A stretch of 64,000 nt of DNA from Synechococcus sp. WH 5701 (lineage in GTDB: Bacteria > Cyanobacteriota > Cyanobacteriia > PCC-6307 > Cyanobiaceae), in assembly GCF_000153045.1 (NCBI RefSeq), contig NZ_CH724160.1, forward strand, positions 435,142 through 499,141. Reading direction: 5' to 3'. Of the stretch, positions 1 to 10,935 are shown piece by piece. The translations under genes were made by a program, and so were the position numbers. Under the pieces are notes generated by a model. The model was not told the DNA's origin, did no database searches, and saw only the letters and a program-made list of their open reading frames with translations. The number at the start of each line of letters is the position of its first letter. The first letter of the stretch is position 1.

Positions 1-2
1 TG

Positions 3-545
3 GCGGTGCGCAGCGGCTACAGCTGCCTGATCGCAGCCGCCGACACCTTCCGCGCCGCCGCCGTGCAGCAGGTCACTGTCTGGGGCGAGCGCAGCGGCGT
101 GCCGGTGATCGCCAACCCCAGTGCCAATGCCGATCCGGCAGCCGTGGTCTACGACGCCATCGGCGCGGCCCACTCCAAGGGAATCGAACTGGTGCTGGTG
201 GACACGGCCGGCCGGCTGCAGACCAAGAACAACCTGATGGAGGAACTCAGCAAGGTGCGGCGCATCGTCGACAAGCTGGCCCCGGAGGCGGTTGTGGAAT
301 CCCTGCTGGTGCTTGATGCCAGTCAGGGGCAGAACGGCCTGCGCCAGGCGATGGCCTTCGCCAGTGCCGCCGGTCTTACAGGGGTTGTGCTCACCAAGCT
401 CGATGGCAGCGCCCGGGGTGGTGTGGCCCTGGCGGTGGCCTCCGAAGCCGGCTTGCCGATTCGTTTCATCGGTGCCGGCGAGGGCATCCGCGACCTCAGG
501 CCGTTCAACAGCTTTGAGTTCGTCGAAGCCCTGCTCTCCAGCTGA
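3..545 (+). CDS. ftsY: Signal recognition particle receptor FtsY, C-terminal part (5' truncated by window edge)
   Basis: FtsY is the membrane-associated SRP receptor GTPase that docks ribosome-nascent chain complexes at the translocon. Only the C-terminal half of the NG domain is in the window. Visible are the DTFRAAA motif that follows the P-loop, the VDTAGR G3 motif, TKLDG (the G4 base-recognition motif) and a closing GAGEGIRDLRPF segment typical of FtsY. The P-loop and the acidic N-terminal domain lie upstream of base 1. The frame is open from base 3 to the TGA at 543-545. Ffh shares these motifs, but the protein ends right after the GTPase domain with no methionine-rich M domain, which supports FtsY. 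Confidence 0.95.
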   Translation, partial: AVRSGYSCLIAAADTFRAAAVQQVTVWGERSGVPVIANPSANADPAAVVYDAIGAAHSKGIELVLVDTAGRLQTKNNLMEELSKVRRIVDKLAPEAVVESLLVLDASQGQNGLRQAMAFASAAGLTGVVLTKLDGSARGGVALAVASEAGLPIRFIGAGEGIRDLRPFNSFEFVEALLSS

Positions 546-621
546 GCTGCTCGAACTGGGGAACCCTGCTAGCGTTCGCCCCCTGCGGCCGCCTGTTAAG
601 AGCCGCACGCCGCTAGCCCGC

Positions 622-1986
622 GTGCCCCTGCCACCGCCCCGGCCCCATCAGGCCCTCACGGCATCGGCTTCCCTGCGGCAACTGCTCGACAGCCTCAGCC
701 GGGAGCAACGGCGCAACCAGGAGCTGCTGGCCTCGCTTGGCTTCGCCTTACGCAGCTTCACCAACCTGAACCGCTTCCTGGAGCTGGTTCCCCTGGTGTC
801 CTCTCGCCTGGTGGGAGCTGAGGCCAGCCTTCTGGTGGTCTTCCACCCCGACGGACGCCTCTGGCGGGAGCACACCCAGGCCAGTCCTGCCTCCCGCAGC
901 GGCGAACTGGTGCGCCTGCTGGGGGAGCTGGATCTGCCCGCTGGCCTGGCCGAGGAGGAGGAGGTCTCCCAGCTCGATCTGCAGGTGCGTCGTCTTCTGG
1001 GGGAAGTGCAGCTGTTCGGCACCTCCGTGGTGGCCCGTAACCGGGCCCGCGGACGCCTCTACGTCTTCGGCAGCGCCGAAGGCCTGACCTGGAGTGATGT
1101 CCACCGCCGCCACGTGCAGCTGGTGGCTGATCTCACGGGCGTGGCCATCGAAACCGAGATGCTGCAGGAGGACCGCCGCCGCCATGAGCGCCTCGATCGC
1201 CAGCTCAACACCGGTGCGGAGATCCAGGCGCAGCTGCTTCCCGACCACTGTCCGGTGATTGAGGGGGTGGAGCTGGCCGCCCGCTGCCGGCCGGCCTTTG
1301 AGGTGGGGGGCGACTACTACGACTTCATCCCGACCCGGCCCCAGCTCAGCGGACGCCGTCGTGAAACCTCGCGCTGGGCCCTGGTGATGGGCGATGTGAT
1401 GGGCAAGGGTGTGCCCGCGGGCCTGCTGATGACCCTGCTGCGGGGGATGCTGCGGGCCGAGGTGCTCAGTGGCCATGCCCCCGACCGGATCCTGCACGAC
1501 CTCAACGAACTGGCCCAGGAGGACCTGGCCCATTCACATCGTTTCGTCACCCTCTTCTATTCCGACTTCGATCCCCGCAGCCGCGTGCTCCGCTATGCCA
1601 ACGCTGCCCACAATCCGCCGCTGCTGTGGCGGCACCAGCGCCACGGGGTGGAGCGGCTCGATGCTCCGGGCCTGCTGATCGGCCTGCAGCCGGAGGCCCA
1701 GTACGGCTGCGAACGCGTGCTGCTGGAGCCCGGTGATGTGGTCCTCTATTACACCGATGGGGTCAGTGAAGCCCTCGGTCTCACGGGTGAGCGCTTCGAA
1801 GAGGAGCGCCTGCAGCGGCACCTGGGAGAAGCCTGCCGGGCCGGCAAGAGCGCCCAGGGTGTTCTCGATGCCCTGTTCGAGCGGCTCGACCGCTTCGTGG
1901 GTGCTGACCGGCAGCTGAGCGACGATGCCTCGATGGTGGTGCTGAAGGTGCGTGAGGAGGTGATGCTCCCCACCCTGCCCGGCTGA
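622..1986 (+). CDS. GAF-domain SpoIIE/RsbU-type PP2C serine/threonine phosphatase
   Basis: Predicted cytoplasmic protein phosphatase of 454 residues. Residues about 45-185 look like a GAF sensor domain. A charged, probably helical linker follows (about 183-205, [15 protein letters not shown]). Residues about 205-450 are a SpoIIE-type PP2C domain with VGGDYYD (228-234), GDVMGKG (257-263), NAAHNPP, TDGVSEA and DDASMVV, the metal-binding and catalytic motifs of the family. The frame is open upstream into ftsY, so I chose the GTG at 622, the first start after the ftsY stop that precedes the conserved helical N-terminus. Relatives usually dephosphorylate STAS-domain anti-anti-sigma factors. No such partner or anti-sigma kinase is in this window, so target and ligand are unknown. 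Confidence 0.85.
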   Translation: MPLPPPRPHQALTASASLRQLLDSLSREQRRNQELLASLGFALRSFTNLNRFLELVPLVSSRLVGAEASLLVVFHPDGRLWREHTQASPASRSGELVRLLGELDLPAGLAEEEEVSQLDLQVRRLLGEVQLFGTSVVARNRARGRLYVFGSAEGLTWSDVHRRHVQLVADLTGVAIETEMLQEDRRRHERLDRQLNTGAEIQAQLLPDHCPVIEGVELAARCRPAFEVGGDYYDFIPTRPQLSGRRRETSRWALVMGDVMGKGVPAGLLMTLLRGMLRAEVLSGHAPDRILHDLNELAQEDLAHSHRFVTLFYSDFDPRSRVLRYANAAHNPPLLWRHQRHGVERLDAPGLLIGLQPEAQYGCERVLLEPGDVVLYYTDGVSEALGLTGERFEEERLQRHLGEACRAGKSAQGVLDALFERLDRFVGADRQLSDDASMVVLKVREEVMLPTLPG

Positions 1987-2042
1987 GTGGGGACCCCAGG
2001 CTCGGATGCGAAGCTGACGCTTCGCGGCATGGTTCGGCTTCG

Positions 2043-3451
2043 ATGGCGGCACAGGCTTCCCAACCGGCGCGATGGAGTGACCGTTTCGAGGAAGGGCTCC
2101 ACCCGGTCATCGAGCGCTTCAATGCCTCGATCGGCTTTGACATCACCCTGTTGCAGCAGGACCTCGATGCCTCCGTCGCCCACGCCCGCATGCTCGGCCG
2201 CTGCGGGGTGATCAGCGTCGCTGAGGCGGATCAACTCATCGCGGCCCTCGAGACGGTTCGCGCCGAGGCGGCCGAGGGTCATTTCCGCCCAGGGGTGGAG
2301 GCCGAGGACGTGCACTTCGCCGTGGAGCACCGCCTGATCACCCTGATCGGCCCCCTGGGCAAGAAGCTGCACACCGGCCGCAGCCGCAATGACCAGGTCG
2401 GCACCGATCTGCGCCTCTGGCTGCGCCAGGCGATCGATGGCCTCGATGCCGGCCTGCGGCGCTTCCAGCAGGCCCTGCTCGACCAGGCGGAGAACCACCT
2501 GCACACCCTCATTCCCGGCTACACGCACCTACAGCGGGCCCAGCCCCTCTCCCTGGCCCACCACCTGCTGGCCTATGTGGAGATGGCCGAACGCGATCGG
2601 CACCGGCTTTCCGACGTGCGCCGCCGGGTGAACATCTCGCCCCTGGGGGCGGCGGCCCTGGCCGGTACGCCGGTGCCGATCGACAGGCGGCTGACGGCCG
2701 AGGAACTGGGCTTCGAGGCGATCTATGCCAACAGCCTCGATGCGGTCAGTGATCGCGACTTCGCCGTGGAATTCAGTGCCGCTGCCAGTCTGATCCTGGT
2801 CCACCTCAGCCGTCTCTCGGAGGAGGTGATCCTCTGGGCCAGCGAGGAGTTTGGCTTCGTGCGGCTCACTGACCGCTGCGCCACCGGCAGCAGCCTGATG
2901 CCCCAGAAGAAGAACCCCGACGTGCCCGAGCTGGTGCGTGGCAAGGCCGGCCGGGTGTTCGGTCACCTGATGGGCCTGCTCACGATGATCAAGGGGCTGC
3001 CCCTTGCCTACAACAAGGATTTCCAGGAGGACAAGGAAGCCCTCTTCGATGTGGTCCGCACCACCGCGGATTGCCTTGAGGCGATGGCGATCCTGCTGGA
3101 GGAGGGCATCCACTTCCGGCCCGAGCGGCTGGAGCAGGCCGTGGCGGCTGATTTCTCCAATGCCACCGATGTGGCCGACTACCTGGTGGCCCGTGGCGTT
3201 CCCTTCCGTGAGGCCTACCAGCTGGTGGGTGGGTTGGTGAAAACCTGCCTGGCCGAGGGGCTGTTGCTGCGGGATCTGCCCCTGGAGCGCTGGCGCCAGC
3301 TCCATCCCGCCTTCGAGGCGGACATCCACGCCGCGATCGAGCCGCGTCAGGTGGTGGCCGCCCGCCGCAGTGAGGGGGGCACGGGTTTCGAGCGGGTGGC
3401 CGAGCAGCTCAAGCGCTGCCGCGAGCGGCTCGGTCCCCAGGCCCCAGCCTC

Positions 3452-3455
<4 letters not shown>
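2043..3455 (+). CDS. argH: Argininosuccinate lyase
   Basis: Last step of arginine synthesis: cleaves argininosuccinate to arginine and fumarate. The protein has 470 residues, the usual family length. It carries the fumarase/aspartase superfamily signature [12 protein letters not shown] at about residue 281, the [10 protein letters not shown] segment and THLQRAQP. The ATG at 2043 gives the expected N-terminus with RWSDRFEEG a few residues in. The gene lies 56 bases after the phosphatase gene on the same strand. Its stop codon overlaps that of convergent dusA by 4 bases. Confidence 0.97.
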
Positions 3456-4462
<1,007 letters not shown>

Positions 4463-4468
4463 CCGCCC

Positions 4469-5794
4469 ATGCTGCCTGTCGACTGGTCCCTGGTGGTCGC
4501 CGGGGGTGGGCCCGCCGGCTACATGGCGGCCATCACCGCCGCGGAGCAGGGGCTGGCGGGAGTGCTGCTGCTGGAGGCCACCCCCCAGCCGCTGGGCAAG
4601 GTGCTGATCAGCGGCGGTGGGCGCTGCAATGTCACCCATGCCTGCTGGGATCCCCTGGCCCTGGTGGGGCATTACCCCCGGGGGTCGAGGGCCCTGCGCG
4701 GGCCGTTCAGCCGCTTCGCACCCGGCGACTGTCTGGCCTGGTTTGCCGAGCGGGGACTGGAGCTGGTGGAGGAACCCGACGGCCGCCTCTTTCCCCGCAG
4801 CAACCGCTCCAGCAGCGTGGTGGCTGTACTTGAAGCGGCCGCTGCCGCCGCCGGGGTGACCGTCTGGAGGGGGGCCTCCCTGCGCCAGGTGGAGCCACGC
4901 GAGGGGTGTGGATTCAACCTGCGGCTGCGCCTGTCACCGGGACTGGCCCCTGCTGGGGCTTCCAGCGACCTCAGCGCCGCCCGCCTGCTGCTGGCCACGG
5001 GTGGCCATCCCAGCGGCCGCCAGCTGGCCAGCCAGTTGGGCCATGGCGTGGTGGCGCCGGTGCCATCCCTGTTCACCCTGGCCCTGGAGGCCAACCCCCT
5101 GGCCGCCCTGCGCGGGGTGGTGATGGATCCGGTGGGACTGGAGCTGCGGCTGCCTTCCAAGCGTTTTCGCGAGCGAGGACCACTGCTGATCACCGGCTGG
5201 GGGGTGAGCGGTCCAGCCACCTTGAGGCTCACCGCCTTTGCGGCCCGGGCTCTCAAGGAGAGCGGCTACCGCGCCGAGCTGCGCATTGACTGGAGTGGCG
5301 GCTGCTCTGCCGCTGAGCTGGCGGGTCGCTTCCAGACCGCCCGCGTCGAGCAGGCCCGCCGCCAGTTGCTCAATGCCCGCCCCTGGCCCGAGCTCAGCCG
5401 CCGGCTCTGGATCCACCTGCTGGAGCGCCATGGGGTGACTCCCGACCAGCGTTGGGCTGATCTGCGCCGGCGCGACGAGGACAGCCTGCTGGGCGCCCTG
5501 CGCTCCAGCACCTACGCGGTGGGCGGCCGCGGCCCCTTCGGTGAGGAATTCGTCACGGCCGGCGGCGTCACCCTGGGGGAGGTGAACCTGGCCACGATGG
5601 AGAGCCGAAAGCAGCCAGGGCTGTACTTCGCCGGCGAGCTGCTGGATGTGGACGGGGTCACCGGGGGCTTCAACTTCCAGCACTGCTGGACCAGCGGCTG
5701 GCTGGCCGGAGGCGCCATCGCCAGGGAGGCCCGCGAGGGGCTGCCGCTGGCGGTGCGCTCAGCGGATCTTGTCGAAGACCGAGAACATCGGTAG
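4469..5794 (+). CDS. HI0933-type NAD(P)/FAD-dependent oxidoreductase
   Basis: Flavoprotein of 441 residues in the HI0933/YhiN family (often labelled aminoacetone oxidase family). Supporting motifs are the N-terminal dinucleotide-binding VAGGGPAGYMAAI, the family hallmark ISGGGRCNVTH, TGWGVSGPATLRL in the middle, and the C-terminal segment GELLDVDGVTGGFNFQHCW. The ATG at 4469 places the first beta strand at residue 6, as expected. The physiological substrate of this family is not firmly known. The 3' end overlaps convergent pilC by 36 bases. No other redox gene is nearby, so context does not help with function. Confidence 0.88.
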   Translation: MLPVDWSLVVAGGGPAGYMAAITAAEQGLAGVLLLEATPQPLGKVLISGGGRCNVTHACWDPLALVGHYPRGSRALRGPFSRFAPGDCLAWFAERGLELVEEPDGRLFPRSNRSSSVVAVLEAAAAAAGVTVWRGASLRQVEPREGCGFNLRLRLSPGLAPAGASSDLSAARLLLATGGHPSGRQLASQLGHGVVAPVPSLFTLALEANPLAALRGVVMDPVGLELRLPSKRFRERGPLLITGWGVSGPATLRLTAFAARALKESGYRAELRIDWSGGCSAAELAGRFQTARVEQARRQLLNARPWPELSRRLWIHLLERHGVTPDQRWADLRRRDEDSLLGALRSSTYAVGGRGPFGEEFVTAGGVTLGEVNLATMESRKQPGLYFAGELLDVDGVTGGFNFQHCWTSGWLAGGAIAREAREGLPLAVRSADLVEDREHR

Positions 5795-7159
5795 ATACAT
5801 GGCCACGAGAATCGCGCCCACGATGATGCCGACGATCACGATCATGATGGGCTCCAGGAGTGAGGTGAGCGCTTTGACAGCCACTTCAACCTCGTCTTCG
5901 TAGAAGTCGGCGACCTTGGAGAGCATGGCATCCATCTCTCCGGTCTCTTCGCCAATGGCCAGCATGCTGAGAGCCATTTCCGGAAAGACGTTCTTGCGGG
6001 AGAGGGCCACGCTAACGGGGATGCCATCCTGTATCTCCACTCGGCAGTCCTCGATCGTATCGGCAAAGATTGAATTTCTTGAGGTGTCTCGAACGATCTC
6101 CAGGCTCATCAGAATCGGCACACCGGCTTTGCTCAGTGAGCTGAAGGTTCGGCAGAATTGAGCAGTTTCGGTTTTCTGAATCAGGTCACCGAACAGGGGA
6201 ATCTTCAGGATGAAGCCGTCAACTTTCCGCTTGCCCAGGGGAGTTTTGTAGAACCCGATGAACAGCCATCCGGCCAGGATCACAAAGGCGATCAGGAACA
6301 GGGAAAATGCCGAGCGAAGCAGGGCGCTCAGATTCACCATCATCTGGGTGAAGACAGGCAGCTCCGCGCCCAGCTGCTCAAAGATATCGGCAAAGGTCGG
6401 GATCAGGAAAATCGTCATCCCGAGGAACACGGCGATGGCGATCAGCAGCACGATGACCGGATAGGCCAGGGCTCCCTTGATCTGATTCTGAAGCTTGGCA
6501 TTCTGCTCCAGCAACAGGGCCAGCCGTTTCAGGGTTTCATCGAGCACGCCTCCGAGTTCGCCCGCTTCGACCATCGCGATGGTGATCCGATCGAACACCT
6601 TGGGCCAGCGGCGCATCGCCACTCCAAGGCTAACCCCCTGACTCACATCGCTGGCGACGGCCTCAAGGGCCTGCCGGAAAATCGGTTTCTTCTGCTGCTT
6701 GGCCACCAGGGTGAGGCCTCGCACAATCGGGACGCCAGAATCCACCAGGGCCGAGAGCTTGCTGGCGAACAGCGCCTTTTCCCGGACATTGGGCCTGGCC
6801 TGGAACATCGTCCCCAGATCCCGGCTGAACAGACTGGCGCCCCTCTTGGCGCTCGCCTGCACCGAACGGGTGGAGGCGAGTGGCACCACGGAGGTGGCGG
6901 CGATGCCCCGGCGGCGCAGGTCCCGCTTGGCGCTGGCCAGGTCAGGGGCTTTCAGCTGGATCACCTTCTGCTGGCCCCGCTGGTTGGCGTAGGTGGCGGA
7001 GAAGACCGAAGCTGGTCCATCGGTTGCCGGTACCAGGGAGTGGGGGAGGATGCCCCGCCGGCGCAGGTCGCGGCGGGCCGTTGGTAGATCGTTGGCCTCA
7101 ACCCGCAGCTCCCGCTGGTCCCCCCGGGTGCTGGTGTACGTGGCCAGAAAGGCAGGCAT
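5759..7159 (-). CDS. pilC: Type IV pilus inner-membrane platform protein PilC, with duplicated N-terminal module
   Basis: Polytopic platform protein (type II secretion F family) on which the PilB and PilT motors act. It has 466 residues, longer than the roughly 400 usual for PilC. The extra length matches a repeated N-terminal module: residues 4-46 and 53-95 align, each a YT/YA..RG..Q start, an acidic or polar stretch, then the identical DLRRRGI at residues 31 and 80. Two T2SF domains follow (about 130-260 and 330-455) with their hydrophobic segments and the typical DSGVPIVRGL and KAGVPILMSLE motifs. It is the last gene of pilB-pilT-pilC, 12 bases after pilT. The start is the ATG at 7159. Confidence 0.93.
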   Translation of the reverse strand: MPAFLATYTSTRGDQRELRVEANDLPTARRDLRRRGILPHSLVPATDGPASVFSATYANQRGQQKVIQLKAPDLASAKRDLRRRGIAATSVVPLASTRSVQASAKRGASLFSRDLGTMFQARPNVREKALFASKLSALVDSGVPIVRGLTLVAKQQKKPIFRQALEAVASDVSQGVSLGVAMRRWPKVFDRITIAMVEAGELGGVLDETLKRLALLLEQNAKLQNQIKGALAYPVIVLLIAIAVFLGMTIFLIPTFADIFEQLGAELPVFTQMMVNLSALLRSAFSLFLIAFVILAGWLFIGFYKTPLGKRKVDGFILKIPLFGDLIQKTETAQFCRTFSSLSKAGVPILMSLEIVRDTSRNSIFADTIEDCRVEIQDGIPVSVALSRKNVFPEMALSMLAIGEETGEMDAMLSKVADFYEDEVEVAVKALTSLLEPIMIVIVGIIVGAILVAMYLPMFSVFDKIR

Positions 7160-7171
7160 GGTGGATGCTGA

Positions 7172-8260
7172 TCAGAGGAAGTTGCCGAGCAGCCGGTTCA
7201 ACTCATCCGGCTTGGTGGAGTGGGTGCGGGCTTCCTCCAGGGCGATGTCCCCCTGCTTGACCATGTCGGCCAGGGCTTTCTCCAGGGTCTGCATGCCCAG
7301 CTGACCGCCGGTCTGAATCTGCGAATAGATCTGAGCTGTTTTCGCTTCGCGGATCAGGTTGGCCAGGGCCGGCGTGTTGATCATGATCTCCTGGGCCATC
7401 ACCCGACCATAGTTGTGGCTGGAGGGTGAACTTCTGCGGCAGAGCGTCTGGGCGAAGATCGCCGCCAGGCTGCTGCTGAGCTGGGTGCGGATCTGGGCCT
7501 GCTGGCCCGCCGGGAACACATCCACCATGCGATCCACGGTCTGGGCGGCGGAACTGGTGTGCAGGGTGGCGAACACTAAGTGGCCGGTTTCTGCAGCGGT
7601 GATGGCCAGCTGAATCGTTTCCAGATCACGCATTTCCCCCACCAGAATCACATCGGGATCCTCCCGCAGGGCAGCCCGCAGGGCATTGCTGAAGCTTTTG
7701 GTGTCTTCATTGAGCTGGCGCTGATGGATCAGGCTCTTGTCATTGATGTAAGCAAACTCGATCGGATCCTCGATCGTGATGATGTGCTCGGCCCGGCTGT
7801 GGTTGATGTGATCGAGCAGTGAGGCCAGGGTGGTGCTTTTGCCCGATCCGGTCGGACCCGTCACCAGCACCAGGCCTGAAGGCCGCTTGGTGATGTCCAC
7901 CACCACCGGAGGCAGGCCCAGCTCCTGGGGCGTGGGCACCTTGCTGTTCAGGGCCCGCATGGAGGCGGCATAGGTGCCGCGCTGGCTGAAGACATTGATG
8001 CGGAAGCGGGCCAGGCCGCGCAGGCCGTAGGAGCAATCGAGTTCCCAGGTCTGCTCCAGTTGTTTCCGCTGGGAGTTGGTGAGGATCGAGAAGATCATGC
8101 GGTTGCAGGATTCCTCGCTGAGGGCCTGCTCCCGCATCGGCCTGAGTTCCCCGTTGAAGCGTCCGTAGGGTTGCTGGCCGGCCGAGAGATGAAGGTCGCT
8201 GCCCTTCTGCTCGACCAGCTCTTCCATCAACTCCTCGATCTGGAGCTCCATCGGGACCAT
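7172..8260 (-). CDS. pilT: Type IV pilus retraction ATPase PilT
   Basis: Hexameric ATPase that retracts type IV pili (twitching, phototaxis, DNA uptake). Motifs: Walker [11 protein letters not shown], Walker B region DVILVGEMRDLETI, AIRNLIRE-like ALANLIREAKTAQI near the C-terminus, and ETGHLVFATLHT. The frame is open to 8347, which would overlap pilB by 40 bases. The family normally begins with M(V)xMELQIEELM, so the ATG at 8260 (362 residues) or the one at 8251 is the likely start. The gene lies between pilB and pilC on one strand and is almost certainly cotranscribed with them. Confidence 0.94.
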   Translation of the reverse strand: MVPMELQIEELMEELVEQKGSDLHLSAGQQPYGRFNGELRPMREQALSEESCNRMIFSILTNSQRKQLEQTWELDCSYGLRGLARFRINVFSQRGTYAASMRALNSKVPTPQELGLPPVVVDITKRPSGLVLVTGPTGSGKSTTLASLLDHINHSRAEHIITIEDPIEFAYINDKSLIHQRQLNEDTKSFSNALRAALREDPDVILVGEMRDLETIQLAITAAETGHLVFATLHTSSAAQTVDRMVDVFPAGQQAQIRTQLSSSLAAIFAQTLCRRSSPSSHNYGRVMAQEIMINTPALANLIREAKTAQIYSQIQTGGQLGMQTLEKALADMVKQGDIALEEARTHSTKPDELNRLLGNFL

Positions 8261-8307
8261 GCCGGGTTGATCTGGATTCTGAGTGCCGCTGAGATGGCCC
8301 GCAACAC

Positions 8308-10116
8308 TCAGCGGCGGGGGGTCAGGCAATAGGGGCACTCCAGCCATTCATCCCTGAGGCCCGCCCCGCAGCCCTGGCAGGTCAAGGTGGTGAGGGCCTG
8401 GGCGCGCCGCTGGGATTCCAGTTCGGTGTCGGTGAGCAGCATCCGCTCCACTTCCTCGAGAGTGGTCTGGCCGTGGCGCACGAGTTCCAGGCCATAGACC
8501 AGCAGGGTTTTCATGCCGGTCTCGATCGAAAGATTGCGGATCACGTCGGTGCTGGCGCCCTTGGCGATGGCACTGGCGAGGTTGTCGTTGATCCTCAGCA
8601 CTTCGTAGACGCCGATGCGGCCCTTGTAGCCCCGTCCCTGGCAGGTGGGACAGCTGCTGCCGTCGGCCCTGGGTCCCCGATTGGCTTTGTAGAAGGTGAC
8701 CGACTGCTCCTGGCTGGCGAAGAGGCCGAAATGGCCCAGCTCTTCCTCCCCTGGGTGGTAGGGCACGCGGCACGACTCGCAGACCTTGCGCAGCAGCCGC
8801 TGGGAGACGATCCCGATCAGGGAGGCACTCACCATGAAGGGCTCCACGCCCATCTCGTTGAGCCGGGCGATGGCACTGGGCGCGTCGTTGCAGTGCAGGG
8901 TCGTGAGCACCAGGTGGCCGGTCAGGGCCGCCTCGATGGCGGTCTTGGCCGTTTCTCCATCGCGGGTTTCCCCCACCAGCAGCACGTCCGGGTCCTGGCG
9001 CATGAAGGCCCGCAGGGCGGTGCTGAAGTCGTAGCCCTTGTCGCGGTTCACCTGGGTCTGGGTGATGCCCTTGAGCATGTACTCGATCGGATCTTCGACG
9101 GTGGAGATGTTGATGCCGGGCTCGTTCCGTTCCGCCAGCAGGGAATAGAGCGTGGTCGACTTGCCTGACCCGGTGGGCCCCGTCACCAGCACCATCCCGA
9201 AGGGCCTCGAGCCCATCGATCGCACGGTGGCCAGGGTGGTTGGCTCGGTGATCAGTCGGTCGAGGCCCAGACGGGTGCTGCCGCTGTCGAGCAGACGCAG
9301 CACCACCTTCTCCCCCCAGCGGCCCGGCAGAGTACTCACCCGAAGTTCGATCGTGCGGCCGCGGAACATCCGGCGGATGCGCCCGTCCTGGGGCATCCGC
9401 CGCTCGGCGATGTCCAGTTCGGCCATGATCTTGAAGCGCGAGGTGACCGCCGGTGCCAGGCTCCTGGGCAGGTGTTCGACCGGATGCAGCACTCCGTCCT
9501 GGCGAAAGCGGATCCGCAGCCCGTCCTCCTCCGGCTCCACGTGGATGTCGCTCGACTCCGACTCCATCGCCTGGATCAGGATGCGGTTCACCAGGCTCAC
9601 CACCGGTGAGGCGTTGGAGGCCTTCAGGCTCGCCTCCAGGTCCAGTTCCTGCTCCTCGGCAGCGGGTGCCTCCTCCAGGCGGTCTTCCAGGCTGAGGCCC
9701 TCCAGCAGGGAGAGTCCGTTGGGCTGGGAGGTCAGGGCGGTGTCCTCGCTGGGGCGATGGCGACGGTCGGCCATCTTCTGCTGCAGGGCCTCGCTGATCT
9801 CCTCCTGCAGCCCCAGGCGCAACTGCGGGGTGATGCCGTTGGCCAGCACCGCCTCCTCCAGTTGCTGGCGCTGCTGCTCCTGCCAGTGGCTGGGGATGGC
9901 GATCAAGAGCTGCTCTCCCTGGCGCACCAGGGGCAGGGCCACCCACTCCCGCCAGTGCTGGGCATCGATCCTGGGGCAGGCCTCAGCGGCCCGCGGATCG
10001 GCCTGCTGCAGGTCCACGGGGAGCAGCAGCTTCTCACCGCTGAGCAGCTCGGCCTCCAGGCGCCGCTGCTGGAGCGTTTCGGCCGCAGGGACCGGGCGTT
10101 TCGCCGAGAGGGTCAT
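8308..10116 (-). CDS. pilB: Type IV pilus extension ATPase PilB, with C-terminal zinc ribbon
   Basis: Hexameric ATPase that powers pilus assembly. The 602-residue protein has an N-terminal MshEN-like half, then the GspE/PilB core: Walker [16 protein letters not shown], the Walker B-region segment [29 protein letters not shown], and the tetracysteine element CESC...CPTC that marks extension ATPases. After the core it ends with a second Cys4 pair (CQGC, then CPYC about 14 residues on), which looks like a short zinc ribbon. Its 5' end lies about 100 bases from the divergent grpE start, so the shared intergenic region 10117-10218 should hold both promoters. Confidence 0.95.
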   Translation of the reverse strand: MTLSAKRPVPAAETLQQRRLEAELLSGEKLLLPVDLQQADPRAAEACPRIDAQHWREWVALPLVRQGEQLLIAIPSHWQEQQRQQLEEAVLANGITPQLRLGLQEEISEALQQKMADRRHRPSEDTALTSQPNGLSLLEGLSLEDRLEEAPAAEEQELDLEASLKASNASPVVSLVNRILIQAMESESSDIHVEPEEDGLRIRFRQDGVLHPVEHLPRSLAPAVTSRFKIMAELDIAERRMPQDGRIRRMFRGRTIELRVSTLPGRWGEKVVLRLLDSGSTRLGLDRLITEPTTLATVRSMGSRPFGMVLVTGPTGSGKSTTLYSLLAERNEPGINISTVEDPIEYMLKGITQTQVNRDKGYDFSTALRAFMRQDPDVLLVGETRDGETAKTAIEAALTGHLVLTTLHCNDAPSAIARLNEMGVEPFMVSASLIGIVSQRLLRKVCESCRVPYHPGEEELGHFGLFASQEQSVTFYKANRGPRADGSSCPTCQGRGYKGRIGVYEVLRINDNLASAIAKGASTDVIRNLSIETGMKTLLVYGLELVRHGQTTLEEVERMLLTDTELESQRRAQALTTLTCQGCGAGLRDEWLECPYCLTPRR

Positions 10117-10218
10117 GGCCGGTGCGGGGCCGAAGGGATCAGGTGCGGGCTTCCGCCGCTTGTGGGAGGAGCCCGTCGACCATCAACATGTTTAGGACCG
10201 ATCGGCGTTGCAGTCAGC

Positions 10219-10935
10219 ATGAGCGGCGAAGCCACTCCCTTCCCACAGGATCCCTCCGCCGGGGCGGACTCCCTGATTCAGGACCTTGACCAGGCGGGGG
10301 AGGACTCTCCGGCCGCCACCGGCGCCCCTGAGCCGGCTTCCAGCGATCCGCCGGCCGAGGCAGTCGCCGGTGGCGAGGCGGACGGGGAGCCCCTGGCCCA
10401 GCGACTGTCCGCTGAACTCGAGACCCTCCGGCGTGAGCACGAGACCCTGCGCGGTCAGTACATGCGCATCGCCGCCGACTTCGACAATTTCCGCAAACGC
10501 CAGAGCCGCGATCAGGACGACCTGCGTCTGCAGATCGCCTGCTCCACCCTCAGCGAGATCCTGCCCGTGGTCGACAACTTCGACCGCGCCCGCCAGCAGC
10601 TCGATCCCCAGAGCGAGGAGGCCCTGAGTCTCCACCGCAGCTATCAGGGCCTCTACAAGCAGCTGGTGGATGCCTTCAAGCAACTGGGTGTGGCCCCGAT
10701 GCGGGTGGAGGGTGAACCGTTTGATCCCAACCTGCATGAAGCGGTGCTGCGGGAGCCCAGTGACCTGGTGAGGGAGGACATGGTGATCGAGGAACTCCAG
10801 CGCGGCTATCAGCTGAACGGGCGCGTGCTGCGCCATGCTCTGGTGAAAGTCTCGATGGGACCGGGTCCCGGGGCCTCGGAGGGGGTCGCGCCCCTGGCCC
10901 AGGACGGGACAGTGGGTGGTGAGGAATCCAGCTGA
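10219..10935 (+). CDS. grpE: Nucleotide exchange factor GrpE
   Basis: Co-chaperone that releases ADP from DnaK. The 238-residue protein has an acidic, low-complexity N-terminus (residues 1-60), the long dimer helix with [15 protein letters not shown], and the C-terminal beta domain with [11 protein letters not shown] and [17 protein letters not shown]. The frame is open well upstream, but the ATG at 10219 is the first start in the intergenic region after divergent pilB and gives a normal length. It ends in TGATG, overlapping the dnaJ start by one base. This points to translational coupling of the two co-chaperones. Confidence 0.96.
   Translation: MSGEATPFPQDPSAGADSLIQDLDQAGEDSPAATGAPEPASSDPPAEAVAGGEADGEPLAQRLSAELETLRREHETLRGQYMRIAADFDNFRKRQSRDQDDLRLQIACSTLSEILPVVDNFDRARQQLDPQSEEALSLHRSYQGLYKQLVDAFKQLGVAPMRVEGEPFDPNLHEAVLREPSDLVREDMVIEELQRGYQLNGRVLRHALVKVSMGPGPGASEGVAPLAQDGTVGGEESS

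Noticed and set aside
568-617. Paired GCTAGC-containing repeats after ftsY
   Set aside because: GCTAGCG at 568 and CGCTAGC at 611 are complementary, but the hexamer is itself palindromic and the 36-base spacer makes a functional hairpin unlikely.
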